The notes under the pieces: model-generated | What the model was told of the DNA's origin: nothing | Databases searched by the model: none | The model's input: only the letters and a program-made list of their open reading frames with translations | In this document: positions 7,147 to 14,262 of the stretch, piece after piece | Layout: each line of letters begins with the position of its first letter | How positions within the stretch are numbered: position 1 is the first letter of the stretch | IMG/VR virus record: IMGVR_UViG_3300050033_000889 | Coordinates: 1 to 25,311 of that record | Source: a virus | Strand: one strand, 5' to 3' | Length of the DNA stretch: 25,311 nt | Made by a program: the position numbers and the translations under genes

Positions 7147-7433
7147 AGCCACTTGATTTTATCCTCCAGGATGTTTTTGACATCATAAAGATTATTGCAA
7201 TTCCAGTCATCGGGTTTTTCCTGTACCAATTTTATATAGGTGTGATCGCCTTAAAAAAATCAGTCGATAAGCTCATTATCCAGATGCAGTGCCGTGAGAC
7301 TTACTGCACGGAAAAGCATAAAGAGATCGGTGAACACCTGTGCCGGCATGATACCGGGATCGAAGAGATAAAAGTCACCCTGGGCGATCATGGCGAAAGA
7401 ATTTCAAAAGTTGAAGGTCAATTATCAAAATAA
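7143..7433 (+). CDS. Small membrane-anchored protein of the lysis region
   Basis: The 96-aa protein has one hydrophobic segment near the N-terminus (IIKIIAIPVIGFFLYQFYI, about residues 14-32). A polar C-terminal domain follows with several Cys and His residues (CRETYCTEKH, HLCRHD) and a helical tail of the kind seen in short coiled coils (IEEIKVTLGDHGERISKVEG). It sits directly upstream of the holin-like and muramidase genes and overlaps the preceding stop codon. An accessory holin, antiholin or lysis-timing protein is possible. Similar one-TM proteins are common in Bacteroidota prophages, but no function can be assigned from sequence alone. Confidence 0.65.
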   Translation: MKPLDFILQDVFDIIKIIAIPVIGFFLYQFYIGVIALKKSVDKLIIQMQCRETYCTEKHKEIGEHLCRHDTGIEEIKVTLGDHGERISKVEGQLSK

Positions 7434-7439
7434 CGAAAA

Positions 7440-7610
7440 ATGAACGAGAGAATTTTTAAGAATTGGAAAACCACACTGACAGGTATATTGATGCTGGCCG
7501 GTGGCTTAGCATTGGTTGGAATAGGCAAGGCAACCCTGACCGAATTCGTGGTATTTGCCCCGATTTGCTTTGCCCTGATCTTTGTCAAAGACCCATCATT
7601 TAAAAAGTAA
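7440..7610 (+). CDS. Holin-like small membrane protein (56 aa)
   Basis: This short gene encodes 56 residues: a basic N-terminus ([10 protein letters not shown]), a first hydrophobic helix ([16 protein letters not shown]) and a second ([13 protein letters not shown]), ending in a Lys-containing tail. The two-helix hairpin with charged ends is typical of small class II holins. It starts 6 nt after the preceding stop codon and ends one base before the muramidase start, so it lies in the expected holin-endolysin order. The length is at the low end for holins. Membrane topology is well supported; holin function is inferred from context. Confidence 0.65.
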   Translation: MNERIFKNWKTTLTGILMLAGGLALVGIGKATLTEFVVFAPICFALIFVKDPSFKK

Positions 7611-7611
7611 C

Positions 7612-8133
7612 ATGGCAAAGGTCGAACTATTTGCCCCGAAAATCCTTCGGTACGAAGGCGGGTTTGTCAATGATCCCAAAGACAAGGGCGGTGCCACCAA
7701 TATGGGTGTAACCCTTGCCACCTGGAAAATGGTCGGTTATGATAAAGACGGCGATAGCGACATTGATGCTGAAGATATCAAGCTGCTTTCCAAAGAAGAT
7801 GCGGTAAAAGTCCTGAAGCTGAATTACTGGAACCGGTGGAAAGCAGATCAGATTACCAACCAGAGCATCGCTGAGATCCTCGTTGACTGGGTCTGGGGAA
7901 GTGGAAAATGGGGTATTGTCATTCCACAAAGGATACTGAAGGTAGTTGATGATGGCATCGTCGGGATGGGAACGTTGTTCGCCGTCAATAACGTCAACCA
8001 ACGCGGCCTTCATGCCTCAATCTTCCAGGCAAGGAAGACTTTTATAGAAGAATTGGTAAAGAACCATCCGGACCAGCTCAAATTTTTCAACGGATGGATG
8101 AACCGATTGAACAATTTTAAATTCATAGCATGA
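7612..8133 (+). CDS. GH108-family phage muramidase (endolysin)
   Basis: The 173-aa protein starts with [28 protein letters not shown] (residues about 7-34, given here as separate motifs). EGG supplies the catalytic Glu and D-x-GG-x-TN-x-GVT is the GH108 signature. The C-terminal part with LVDWVWGSG and a helical tail corresponds to the PG_binding_3 region. These enzymes cleave the glycan strands of peptidoglycan in the periplasm. There is no signal peptide, fitting holin-dependent release. An insertion with [14 protein letters not shown] resembles an EF-hand-like acidic loop. The ATG at 7612 was chosen over 7582 because the upstream extension would overlap the holin-like gene. Confidence 0.88.
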   Translation: MAKVELFAPKILRYEGGFVNDPKDKGGATNMGVTLATWKMVGYDKDGDSDIDAEDIKLLSKEDAVKVLKLNYWNRWKADQITNQSIAEILVDWVWGSGKWGIVIPQRILKVVDDGIVGMGTLFAVNNVNQRGLHASIFQARKTFIEELVKNHPDQLKFFNGWMNRLNNFKFIA

Positions 8134-8642
8134 TGAAACCGGGTTTCCTGATCCTGCTCCTGGCCGCATTAATGTCCGGCTGTATTTCTGAAAAAAGATG
8201 CGCTGAAAGATATCCTCCTACAGAGAGGTCTGATATTTTTGTTCAGCATGATACCGTTACATGCGTGAAAGATTCCCTGATCCCGCTTCCGGCTGACAGC
8301 GGCCTGATCAAAGCGCTATTGGAATGCCAGGACGGGAAAGTGGTTGTAAAAGAGATTCTGGAGACTAAGCCGGGAAAGCGGGTGGTTCCTTTCTTACTGC
8401 TTAAGAATAATGTTTTGACCACCGGCGCAAAGATCGACAGCAGCTCGATCTACTTTTCCTGGAAAGAAACTCACATCCGGGAATCCAGGATTGAGTCCAG
8501 AACAATTGAAAAGCCGGTGTATAAAGTCACCGGCTTTCAGAACTTCCTGATCTGGTCGGGTGGAATTGCATGGGTGATCATTGTTATTCTGGTCGGAATT
8601 AATGTTATCCGGATGTATTTCAAAAGGAAACTACTGCCATGA
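8130..8642 (+). CDS. Predicted unimolecular spanin (u-spanin) lipoprotein
   Basis: The 170-aa protein has an N-terminal lipoprotein signal ([18 protein letters not shown], lipobox Cys at about residue 18). It has a soluble region of about 115 residues with predicted beta strands, and a single C-terminal membrane helix ([20 protein letters not shown]) followed by a basic tail RMYFKRK. An outer-membrane lipid anchor plus an inner-membrane C-terminal anchor is the topology of u-spanins such as phage T1 gp11, which fuse inner and outer membranes at the end of lysis. It directly follows the endolysin with an ATGA overlap. No family was matched, so the call rests on topology and context. Confidence 0.72.
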   Translation: MMKPGFLILLLAALMSGCISEKRCAERYPPTERSDIFVQHDTVTCVKDSLIPLPADSGLIKALLECQDGKVVVKEILETKPGKRVVPFLLLKNNVLTTGAKIDSSSIYFSWKETHIRESRIESRTIEKPVYKVTGFQNFLIWSGGIAWVIIVILVGINVIRMYFKRKLLP

Positions 8643-9445
8643 ACCAGGTTGAAATAGATGGTAAGACATATTTCATACCTTCCGACTGGAACGAGCTGAC
8701 TAAGAAACAGGTTTTATCTGTCAGCCGCTTGTTCCAGGGACAGCTCACGATGGTGGATTTTAAGCTCAGGGCGCTATTTGATTTTCTTTCGGTCAGGCCG
8801 AAAGTCACCAAACGAATTCATCCTGAGGATGCCTATTCCCTTTGTGAAAGTCTTGATTTTCTTTTTAAAGAGGTCTCCCTGACCAGAAACCTTCTGCCAG
8901 CAGTCAGAACCGGTTGGAGGAAGTATTTAGGTCCCTCGGATGCGATGATGAACTGCACATTTGGGGAATTCACAATTGCAAATTCCCTTCTCGATTCCTT
9001 TACAAAGACCAGGGAGCAAAAGTATCTCGATGAAATGGTGGCAGTTCTTTACCGGCCAAAGAAATGGTTCTGGTTCGTCCGGAAGGCTTTTACCGATAAC
9101 CAGGATCCCCGGAAAAAGTTTGTCAACCGGTCGCTTAAGAAACGATGTACCAGGATAGCATCAGTTGATTACGATATCAAGTATTCCGTTTTCCTTTTCT
9201 TTTCTGGTGTTCTGAATTCATTACCGGTGCTATATCCTTACATTTATCAGCAAAAAGGGGATGCCGGCAGCGAAGATAATGGCTGGGCATCACTGATCAT
9301 CTCACTTGCCGATGGCAAGACCGACGATAAAAGCCTTGAAACAGTAATGAATTCAAACCTTTACAATGTGCTGATCGGTTTAAACAAGAAGGCTAAAGAG
9401 TACCACGATTATATGACCAAGATCGAATCCTATGACCGACATTAA
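8639..9445 (+). CDS. Unknown phage structural/assembly protein
   Basis: The 268-aa soluble protein begins with [20 protein letters not shown], a short beta-hairpin start typical of Bacteroidota prophage proteins located before the tape measure. It continues as a mostly helical protein with aromatic-rich KKWFWFVRKAF (about residues 140-150). It overlaps the u-spanin stop by 4 nt and the next gene by 14 nt, so it is translationally coupled to both. Position resembles tail-assembly chaperones (lambda G/GT), but no slippery sequence or fusion was seen. I do not recognise the family with confidence. Confidence 0.68.
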   Translation: MNQVEIDGKTYFIPSDWNELTKKQVLSVSRLFQGQLTMVDFKLRALFDFLSVRPKVTKRIHPEDAYSLCESLDFLFKEVSLTRNLLPAVRTGWRKYLGPSDAMMNCTFGEFTIANSLLDSFTKTREQKYLDEMVAVLYRPKKWFWFVRKAFTDNQDPRKKFVNRSLKKRCTRIASVDYDIKYSVFLFFSGVLNSLPVLYPYIYQQKGDAGSEDNGWASLIISLADGKTDDKSLETVMNSNLYNVLIGLNKKAKEYHDYMTKIESYDRH

Positions 9446-9935
9446 CAGCTACGTTGAGTATTTCCGCACGATTGCTAGGGAACATAAGGAAATCAATGAT
9501 TTCTACATGATGGATATCAACGAACCGCTGGATGCTTTGCGGTCAAACATCAAATACCCAGCACTAATCCTGACCAGTCTTTCCGGTAATTTTGAGGCTT
9601 CAAACCTCGATAATATCCTGGATTTAATCAATGGAGGGTTCCTGATCATCGGGCACCTTGAACAGGTTGATGACTTTTCCGGTGAAATGCAACTTGTATC
9701 AAAAATGAAGCAAATAGGAACTGATATCATTGCCCGGATGCTGGAGGATCACCTAAAATGTGAACTACTTGCTGTGAAAGCCATTCCGGGGTTCCATATC
9801 AATTCTGTAAGCTATGAAATGCTGGGGCCGGTGTTTGATAATGATTTTGGAGTTATGTATTCGTTCAAGCTTTCCGATTGCATTAATTTAGAATATCTTG
9901 CAACAAAATGGTTGACCCCTCAACCTAATCGGTAA
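9432..9935 (+). CDS. Unknown phage tail-region protein
   Basis: The 167-aa soluble protein has alpha/beta character, with YPALILTSLSGNF and GGFLIIGHLEQVDDF segments and a C-terminal FDNDFGVMYSFKLSDCINLEY stretch (split here only by notation; residues about 135-155). Similar-sized proteins before the tape measure gene in siphophages act as tail terminator or completion proteins, and this gene is the last of the first structural block. It overlaps the preceding gene by 14 nt. The cargo island begins about 100 nt downstream, separating it from the gp10-like gene that would normally be its neighbour. Function is not established. Confidence 0.65.
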   Translation: MTDINSYVEYFRTIAREHKEINDFYMMDINEPLDALRSNIKYPALILTSLSGNFEASNLDNILDLINGGFLIIGHLEQVDDFSGEMQLVSKMKQIGTDIIARMLEDHLKCELLAVKAIPGFHINSVSYEMLGPVFDNDFGVMYSFKLSDCINLEYLATKWLTPQPNR

Positions 9936-9977
9936 TTCTCATCAATAACCGTTATTCTACTCCATAATATTCAAAAG

Positions 9978-10010
9978 TTTTATTTTATAGGGTTTTTTTC
10001 GTTTACTTTG
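9978..10010 (+). promoter_or_regulatory. Probable promoter of the ATPase-methyltransferase cargo operon
   Basis: TTACTTTG (10003-10010) matches the Bacteroidota -7 box TAnnTTTG with one change. An upstream T-rich -33 candidate (TTTT at 9978-9981) is 21 nt away. It precedes the ATG at 10043 and lacks the TGTCC motif of the three structural promoters, so the island seems separately controlled. A 13-base palindrome AATAACCGTTATT (about 9943-9955) lies just upstream and might be an operator; that is speculative. Confidence 0.45.
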
Positions 10011-10042
10011 CATTACCATGGGAAACTAAACGTTTTTTACAT

Positions 10043-11425
10043 ATGACACCAACGCCAGAAAAACCAAAAGATCCAAACAAGGTTGAAGGGATACCATCAA
10101 AGGAGTTATTTATTACTATGTTAGTTAAAGATATTACCCTTAAAGACGCAATTGGTGATTTGGTCGATAATTCTATTGATGCTGCAAACATTAATGCACC
10201 CAAAAAAAATGCTTTGAGTGGTTTCTCTATCACAATAACCATTGATAAAAATCATTTTGAGATTATAGATAATGCTGGAGGTATTGAAGAAAATGTTGCA
10301 CGAGAATCTGCATTTAAATTGGGCAAACCTAAAAATTATGAGGTTGGCAAGCATACAATCGGACAGTTTGGTATTGGGATGAAAAGAGCTTTTTTCAAAA
10401 TCGGTGAAATGATATCAGTTGAATCAGTAGCCCCCAAATCTTCGTTTAAAATTAATATTCCTGTTCGTGATTGGCGAGACAGAAAAGATGAAACAGATTG
10501 GGATTTCTCCTTTGAAACAATAAAGAAAGAACCAAGTTTGTTAAAAGATACTAAGACAAAAATTTCAATTACTGAACTCAAGGAGGATGCTAAAAAGCAA
10601 TTCGCTGATCCAAAGTTTCTTATTGATTTGAAAAATGAAATCGCTTTAGAACACCTGGTTGCTATTAATAATGGATTAACCATTTATATCAATTCAGAAA
10701 AATTAAAAGCTCCCAAAATTACACTCATATATGATACTGATGTCCAGCCTTGTTATTGGAAGCATATTTTTTCTGATGGATTGCGTGCTGAAATCATAGC
10801 AGGCGTTTCTGAAGATATTGGTGAAGAAGGGGGGTGGTATGTGTTTTGTAATGATCGGTTAATTCTAGGTCCTGACACAACCGAAGTCACTGGTTGGACT
10901 GGAGGTAAAGGTAAAGGTGAAAGGGGGGAACGAAAGGCAAAAGAATTGCCAAAATATCATGATCAATTTTTCAGATTTAGAGGTTACGTATTTTTTAATG
11001 CAGAAGACTCCTCCAAGCTTCCGTGGAATACTTCAAAAACGGGAATGGATAAGGACTCACCGCATTTCATATACGTAAGAACTCAAATGATTATTATGGC
11101 AAAACAGGTGAAGAGTTTGATGGATGACATGAAAAAGGAACGCGAGAAGGGAAATCCATTAGAAAATCAAACGCTTAATAGAAGAATTGAGAATGCAAAA
11201 GTTGTTACGGTAAAAGAAGTGTTGAGTCACAGAGCTGAACTTCCGGTTGTATATTCTTATCCAAAAAACTTACTAAATCCTATTGAGGCTACGAAGAATG
11301 TTTTGCCTATAGCCTTTACTAAGCCCAAAAAAGAGGTTATAAAAGCAATGGAACATTTTGGTGTTGATGATCCGAATGCTGCAGGATCACTGGCATTCGA
11401 CTATTTTTTTGAAAACGCAATCTAA
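10043..11425 (+). CDS. GHKL-type ATPase (MORC/paraMORC-like), cargo operon gene 1
   Basis: The 460-aa protein has an N-terminal GHKL (Bergerat) ATP-binding domain: N box DLVDNSIDAA (about 39-48), G1 box DNAGG (76-80) and G2/lid box GQFGIGMKRA (107-116). The usual general-base Glu of ELxxNSxDA is Asp39 here. The middle contains a second alpha/beta domain, as in MutL/MORC (LPWNTSKTGMD near 330). The C-terminus is helical, with no endonuclease motif that I can see. Established knowledge: MORC-like and MutL-like ATPases occur in bacterial operons with DNA methyltransferases and are linked to restriction (Iyer, Abhiman and Aravind). Here it is gene 1 of a three-gene unit with a cytosine methyltransferase. 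A role in sensing or clamping DNA in a restriction or defence system is inferred. Confidence 0.8.
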   Translation: MTPTPEKPKDPNKVEGIPSKELFITMLVKDITLKDAIGDLVDNSIDAANINAPKKNALSGFSITITIDKNHFEIIDNAGGIEENVARESAFKLGKPKNYEVGKHTIGQFGIGMKRAFFKIGEMISVESVAPKSSFKINIPVRDWRDRKDETDWDFSFETIKKEPSLLKDTKTKISITELKEDAKKQFADPKFLIDLKNEIALEHLVAINNGLTIYINSEKLKAPKITLIYDTDVQPCYWKHIFSDGLRAEIIAGVSEDIGEEGGWYVFCNDRLILGPDTTEVTGWTGGKGKGERGERKAKELPKYHDQFFRFRGYVFFNAEDSSKLPWNTSKTGMDKDSPHFIYVRTQMIIMAKQVKSLMDDMKKEREKGNPLENQTLNRRIENAKVVTVKEVLSHRAELPVVYSYPKNLLNPIEATKNVLPIAFTKPKKEVIKAMEHFGVDDPNAAGSLAFDYFFENAI

Positions 11426-11433
11426 TAAGTAAG

Positions 11434-12453
11434 ATGGCTGAAATTCTACCTACTAAAACAAATGCGGAACGAATAAATTACACCCTCAGACCTGCAAAGC
11501 ATGCTGAGCGAAAAATGTTTTGTGAAACATTCGGGAGGTTATCGGCCTTGGATAATCTAAAGAATTATCGTTACATAGGCATGGGCTCTGCATATTTTTC
11601 TGATTTTAGTTTATTTCACAAAACACTGGGAATATCGAAATTAGTGAGTATTGAAGGTGAGGATGAAGGCTATCAAAAAGAACGAATTAACTTCAATAAA
11701 CCATACTCGTGCATAGATGTTAAATTTGGATATACACATGAAGTATTACCAGCACTACCATGGGATCAATGGAAAAATAAAAGTATAGTGTGGTTAGACT
11801 ATGTAGATTCATTAATGAGTTATATGTTAGGTGATCTGGATACTGTAATATTCAATATTCAACCAGGTAGCGTCATTTTAATTAGCGTTAATATTGAAAA
11901 AGAAGTCAATAATAACCCAAATCTTAAAATAAGTGATAAAGACTACCGTATTAAAAAATTAATTGAAAATGTCGGCAGGGAAAATATTCCCACCAGGGCA
12001 TATGATATGAACCTAAGTGTCGAAAAAAATAAAATAATTATTCGTGAGATTATCAATAATTCGATATTAACTGCTTTAAAAAATAAAAATTGCGGACTGG
12101 AGGCAGAAAATCAAATTCTTTATCAACAATTATTCAATATTTATTATAAGGATAGTGCAGATATGCTTACAGTTGGAGGGATTATTTACAATAAAGAACA
12201 GGCTGTCATATTGAATAAAATGTTCAGTAACCTTGATTTTGTGCGGTCTGATGAAAAATGCTTTGATTTGGTTGTTCCTAAACTTACATATCGGGAAATC
12301 CATGCATTAGATAAATTACTGCCTAATAAGAAAACTAATAAAACGGGCATTGCCAAAACTGGTAGAAAGAAAATTCCGTTATCTGAAGAGGATATTAAAA
12401 ATTACGCCAAAATATATCGCTATTTTCCAACTTTTACTGAAGCAAACCTATGA
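11434..12453 (+). CDS. Unknown protein with methyltransferase-like N-terminal fold, cargo operon gene 2
   Basis: The 339-aa protein contains YRYIGMGSAYFSDFSLFHK (about residues 49-67) followed by SKLVSIEGEDEGYQ. This resembles motif I and the acidic end of strand 2 of a Rossmann methyltransferase. WLDYVDSLM (about 125-133) sits where an acidic motif IV would be. No NPPY, PPC or nuclease signature was found, so it may be a divergent or inactive methyltransferase, or an effector with a related fold. The C-terminal region has a Lys-rich segment (KKTNKTGIAKTGRKKIP) followed by a short helical end that could bind DNA. It starts 8 nt after the ATPase stop and overlaps the methyltransferase start by 4 nt, so all three proteins are expected together. 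As the operon's only unexplained protein, it is the best candidate effector. Confidence 0.75.
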   Translation: MAEILPTKTNAERINYTLRPAKHAERKMFCETFGRLSALDNLKNYRYIGMGSAYFSDFSLFHKTLGISKLVSIEGEDEGYQKERINFNKPYSCIDVKFGYTHEVLPALPWDQWKNKSIVWLDYVDSLMSYMLGDLDTVIFNIQPGSVILISVNIEKEVNNNPNLKISDKDYRIKKLIENVGRENIPTRAYDMNLSVEKNKIIIREIINNSILTALKNKNCGLEAENQILYQQLFNIYYKDSADMLTVGGIIYNKEQAVILNKMFSNLDFVRSDEKCFDLVVPKLTYREIHALDKLLPNKKTNKTGIAKTGRKKIPLSEEDIKNYAKIYRYFPTFTEANL

Positions 12454-13673
12454 AAAAGCAAGAGCAGGTATTTAAAGTGCTCGATTTATTTGCTGGTGCA
12501 GGCGGTTTTGGACTTGGATTTAGTTTGGCGAGCAAATCATACAAACTAATTTGTTCACTTGAGGTAGATAAATGGGCTGTTGAAACGTTAAAAGCGAATA
12601 ACAACGACGGACAGAAAATTATCGAAGATGATATTCGCAATTATGATAACGCTGATAAAATCCTCAATGTTTGTAATGTAAAACCGGATATCATTATTGG
12701 AGGACCTCCCTGTCAAGGATTTAGTACTGCTAAGTCAATAAAAAACCCTAAAGATCCCAGGAATTCCCTATTTAGAGATTTTGCCTTGTGGGTAGATGTA
12801 TTAAAACCAAAGGTCTTCGTTATGGAAAACGTTCGAGGGCTTTTAAGGGGGAAAAATGAAAATGGAGAAAAAGTAATTGATATTATAAAGGAAACATTTA
12901 GTGCAATCGGATATTTAACCAACATATGGGAACTTAATGCAGCCCATTATGGAGTACCTCAAAATAGAGAGCGAATATTTATCGTCGGAAATAGGTTCAA
13001 TCAGGAAATATCTAAACCCCAAGCTACCCATTATCTTCCTCAAGAAAAACAAAAGCTGAATGGATCGGCACATTCATTAAGTCCAGCAATTAATGTTATT
13101 AAAGCAATTGGTGATTTACCTCCACTTAAAGCGGGAACTGGGGCAGAAGAGGCAAATTATACTTTGAAACCTAAAAATGATTTTCAAAAAGGATGTAGAA
13201 CTTCAGTTTCAACCTTGTATAATCATGTTACTATGGCTCATACTCAGAGAATCGTTCAACGGTATGAGCAAATTCTAAATGGACTTTCACTTGAAGAGAT
13301 ACCTGACGAGTTACAAGTAAGAAAAAGGAATGGAAATGGTGAACTTTCTACATGTGATTTCAATTCAAATTATAGGCATCTTAAACCCAAGATGATAGCT
13401 TACACTATTCCTGCTTCATTTTATTCAAATTTCGTTCATCCTAATCAACCAAGAAATATTACTTCTCGAGAAGCCGCACGACTGCAATCATTTCCAGATA
13501 ATTACATTTTTAAGGGCAAAAGAACGCAGATTTCTTCTAAATTGTTGAAGCAACTCGGGAAAGATGATCAAAATTATCTTTCTCAATATAATCAGATTGG
13601 TAATGCTGTCCCCCCTTTATTAGCAAAAGCTATTGCTACAAAAATTTTACCTTTCTTGAAAAAACATAAATAG
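12450..13673 (+). CDS. Cytosine-C5 DNA methyltransferase, cargo operon gene 3
   Basis: The 407-aa protein contains all main C5-methyltransferase motifs in order: motif I DLFAGAGGFGLGF (about 12-24), motif IV GGPPCQGFS with catalytic Cys88, motif VI ENV at 126-128, motif VIII QNRERIFIVG from 171, a target-recognition region of roughly 140 residues, motif IX with REAARLQSFPD, and motif X QIGNAVPP from 382. It transfers a methyl group from SAM to C5 of cytosine, probably protecting DNA from a cognate restriction activity. No standard restriction endonuclease gene is adjacent; the ATPase and the unknown protein occupy that place. The AT-rich composition matches the rest of the island and differs from the flanking phage genes. 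Activity is well supported; the recognition sequence cannot be read from here. Confidence 0.95.
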   Translation: MKKQEQVFKVLDLFAGAGGFGLGFSLASKSYKLICSLEVDKWAVETLKANNNDGQKIIEDDIRNYDNADKILNVCNVKPDIIIGGPPCQGFSTAKSIKNPKDPRNSLFRDFALWVDVLKPKVFVMENVRGLLRGKNENGEKVIDIIKETFSAIGYLTNIWELNAAHYGVPQNRERIFIVGNRFNQEISKPQATHYLPQEKQKLNGSAHSLSPAINVIKAIGDLPPLKAGTGAEEANYTLKPKNDFQKGCRTSVSTLYNHVTMAHTQRIVQRYEQILNGLSLEEIPDELQVRKRNGNGELSTCDFNSNYRHLKPKMIAYTIPASFYSNFVHPNQPRNITSREAARLQSFPDNYIFKGKRTQISSKLLKQLGKDDQNYLSQYNQIGNAVPPLLAKAIATKILPFLKKHK

Positions 13674-13777
13674 ATTTTTATAATCTTTATCACTTCTGTT
13701 ATAGGATTATAATATTATTTTCAAGATTTTTCGTCGATGATTTATTCATTGATTCAGTCGTTTGGTGTTATTTTCTT

Positions 13778-13817
13778 TGTCCTTTTATTTTCCTAAAATT
13801 GAGCTTCCCTTTGCTCA
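13778..13817 (+). promoter_or_regulatory. Late-type promoter copy 2, restarting structural transcription after the cargo island
   Basis: TGTCCTTTTATT (13778-13789) matches the upstream box of copies 1 and 3 with one added T. TCCCTTTG (13806-13813) corresponds to the -7 box, and the ATG lies exactly 4 nt further (TTGC-TCA-ATG). The spacer is 18 nt and the A of the TA step is missing, so this copy is weaker by consensus. It lies between the AT-rich cargo operon and the gp10-like gene. Confidence 0.55.
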
Positions 13818-14258
13818 ATGCAAAACCTTCAAACCAAACTTTCCGAACGTGAAATAGCCGAAGCCTGGGCTAAGATCACTATTCAACTCTGGCGGAAGAA
13901 CCTGACCCGGATGAAGATCGGTCAGAATTCTTCCGGAGATCTCAATCGAAGTTTCAAGTATAAAGTCATCGCCGGTTCCCATGGAAACGTGGACCGGATC
14001 GAATTTGCCTTCAATTATTATGGCAAGTTCCTGGATATGGGTGTCGGCAAAGGCACGAAGCTAGGAGACCGCCCGGTCTCTAAAGGCAGCAGGGTTTTAG
14101 CGGACAAAATGCTTGGAGGAGTCCGCAAACCCAAGAAATGGTACTCCCGGACTTTTTACGGTGAAGCTCAACGGCTTTTCGAAATCCTGCAAAAAGAGTA
14201 CGGCAGGAAAGCCCAGGTGGTGATCTCTGAGAATATCAACGACAATTCAATAAAATAG
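13818..14258 (+). CDS. HK97 gp10-like / tail-completion-type protein
   Basis: The 146-aa basic protein has YYGKFLDMGVGKGTKLG (about 71-87), a Gly-rich loop, and RKPKKWYSRTFYGEAQRLFEIL near the C-terminus (helix; residues about 110-131). Short proteins of this kind directly before the tape measure gene in Bacteroidota prophages resemble the HK97 gp10 / minor tail-completion family. It starts 4 nt behind promoter copy 2 and ends 4 nt before the tape measure start. Role in joining head connector and tail is inferred from position. Confidence 0.62.
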   Translation: MQNLQTKLSEREIAEAWAKITIQLWRKNLTRMKIGQNSSGDLNRSFKYKVIAGSHGNVDRIEFAFNYYGKFLDMGVGKGTKLGDRPVSKGSRVLADKMLGGVRKPKKWYSRTFYGEAQRLFEILQKEYGRKAQVVISENINDNSIK

Positions 14259-14262
14259 GGCA

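Noticed and set aside
13679-13712. Inverted repeat TTATAATC / GATTATAA after the methyltransferase gene as a terminator
   Set aside because: AT-only 8-bp stem with an 18-nt loop and no proper T-run; chance is likely in this AT-rich stretch.
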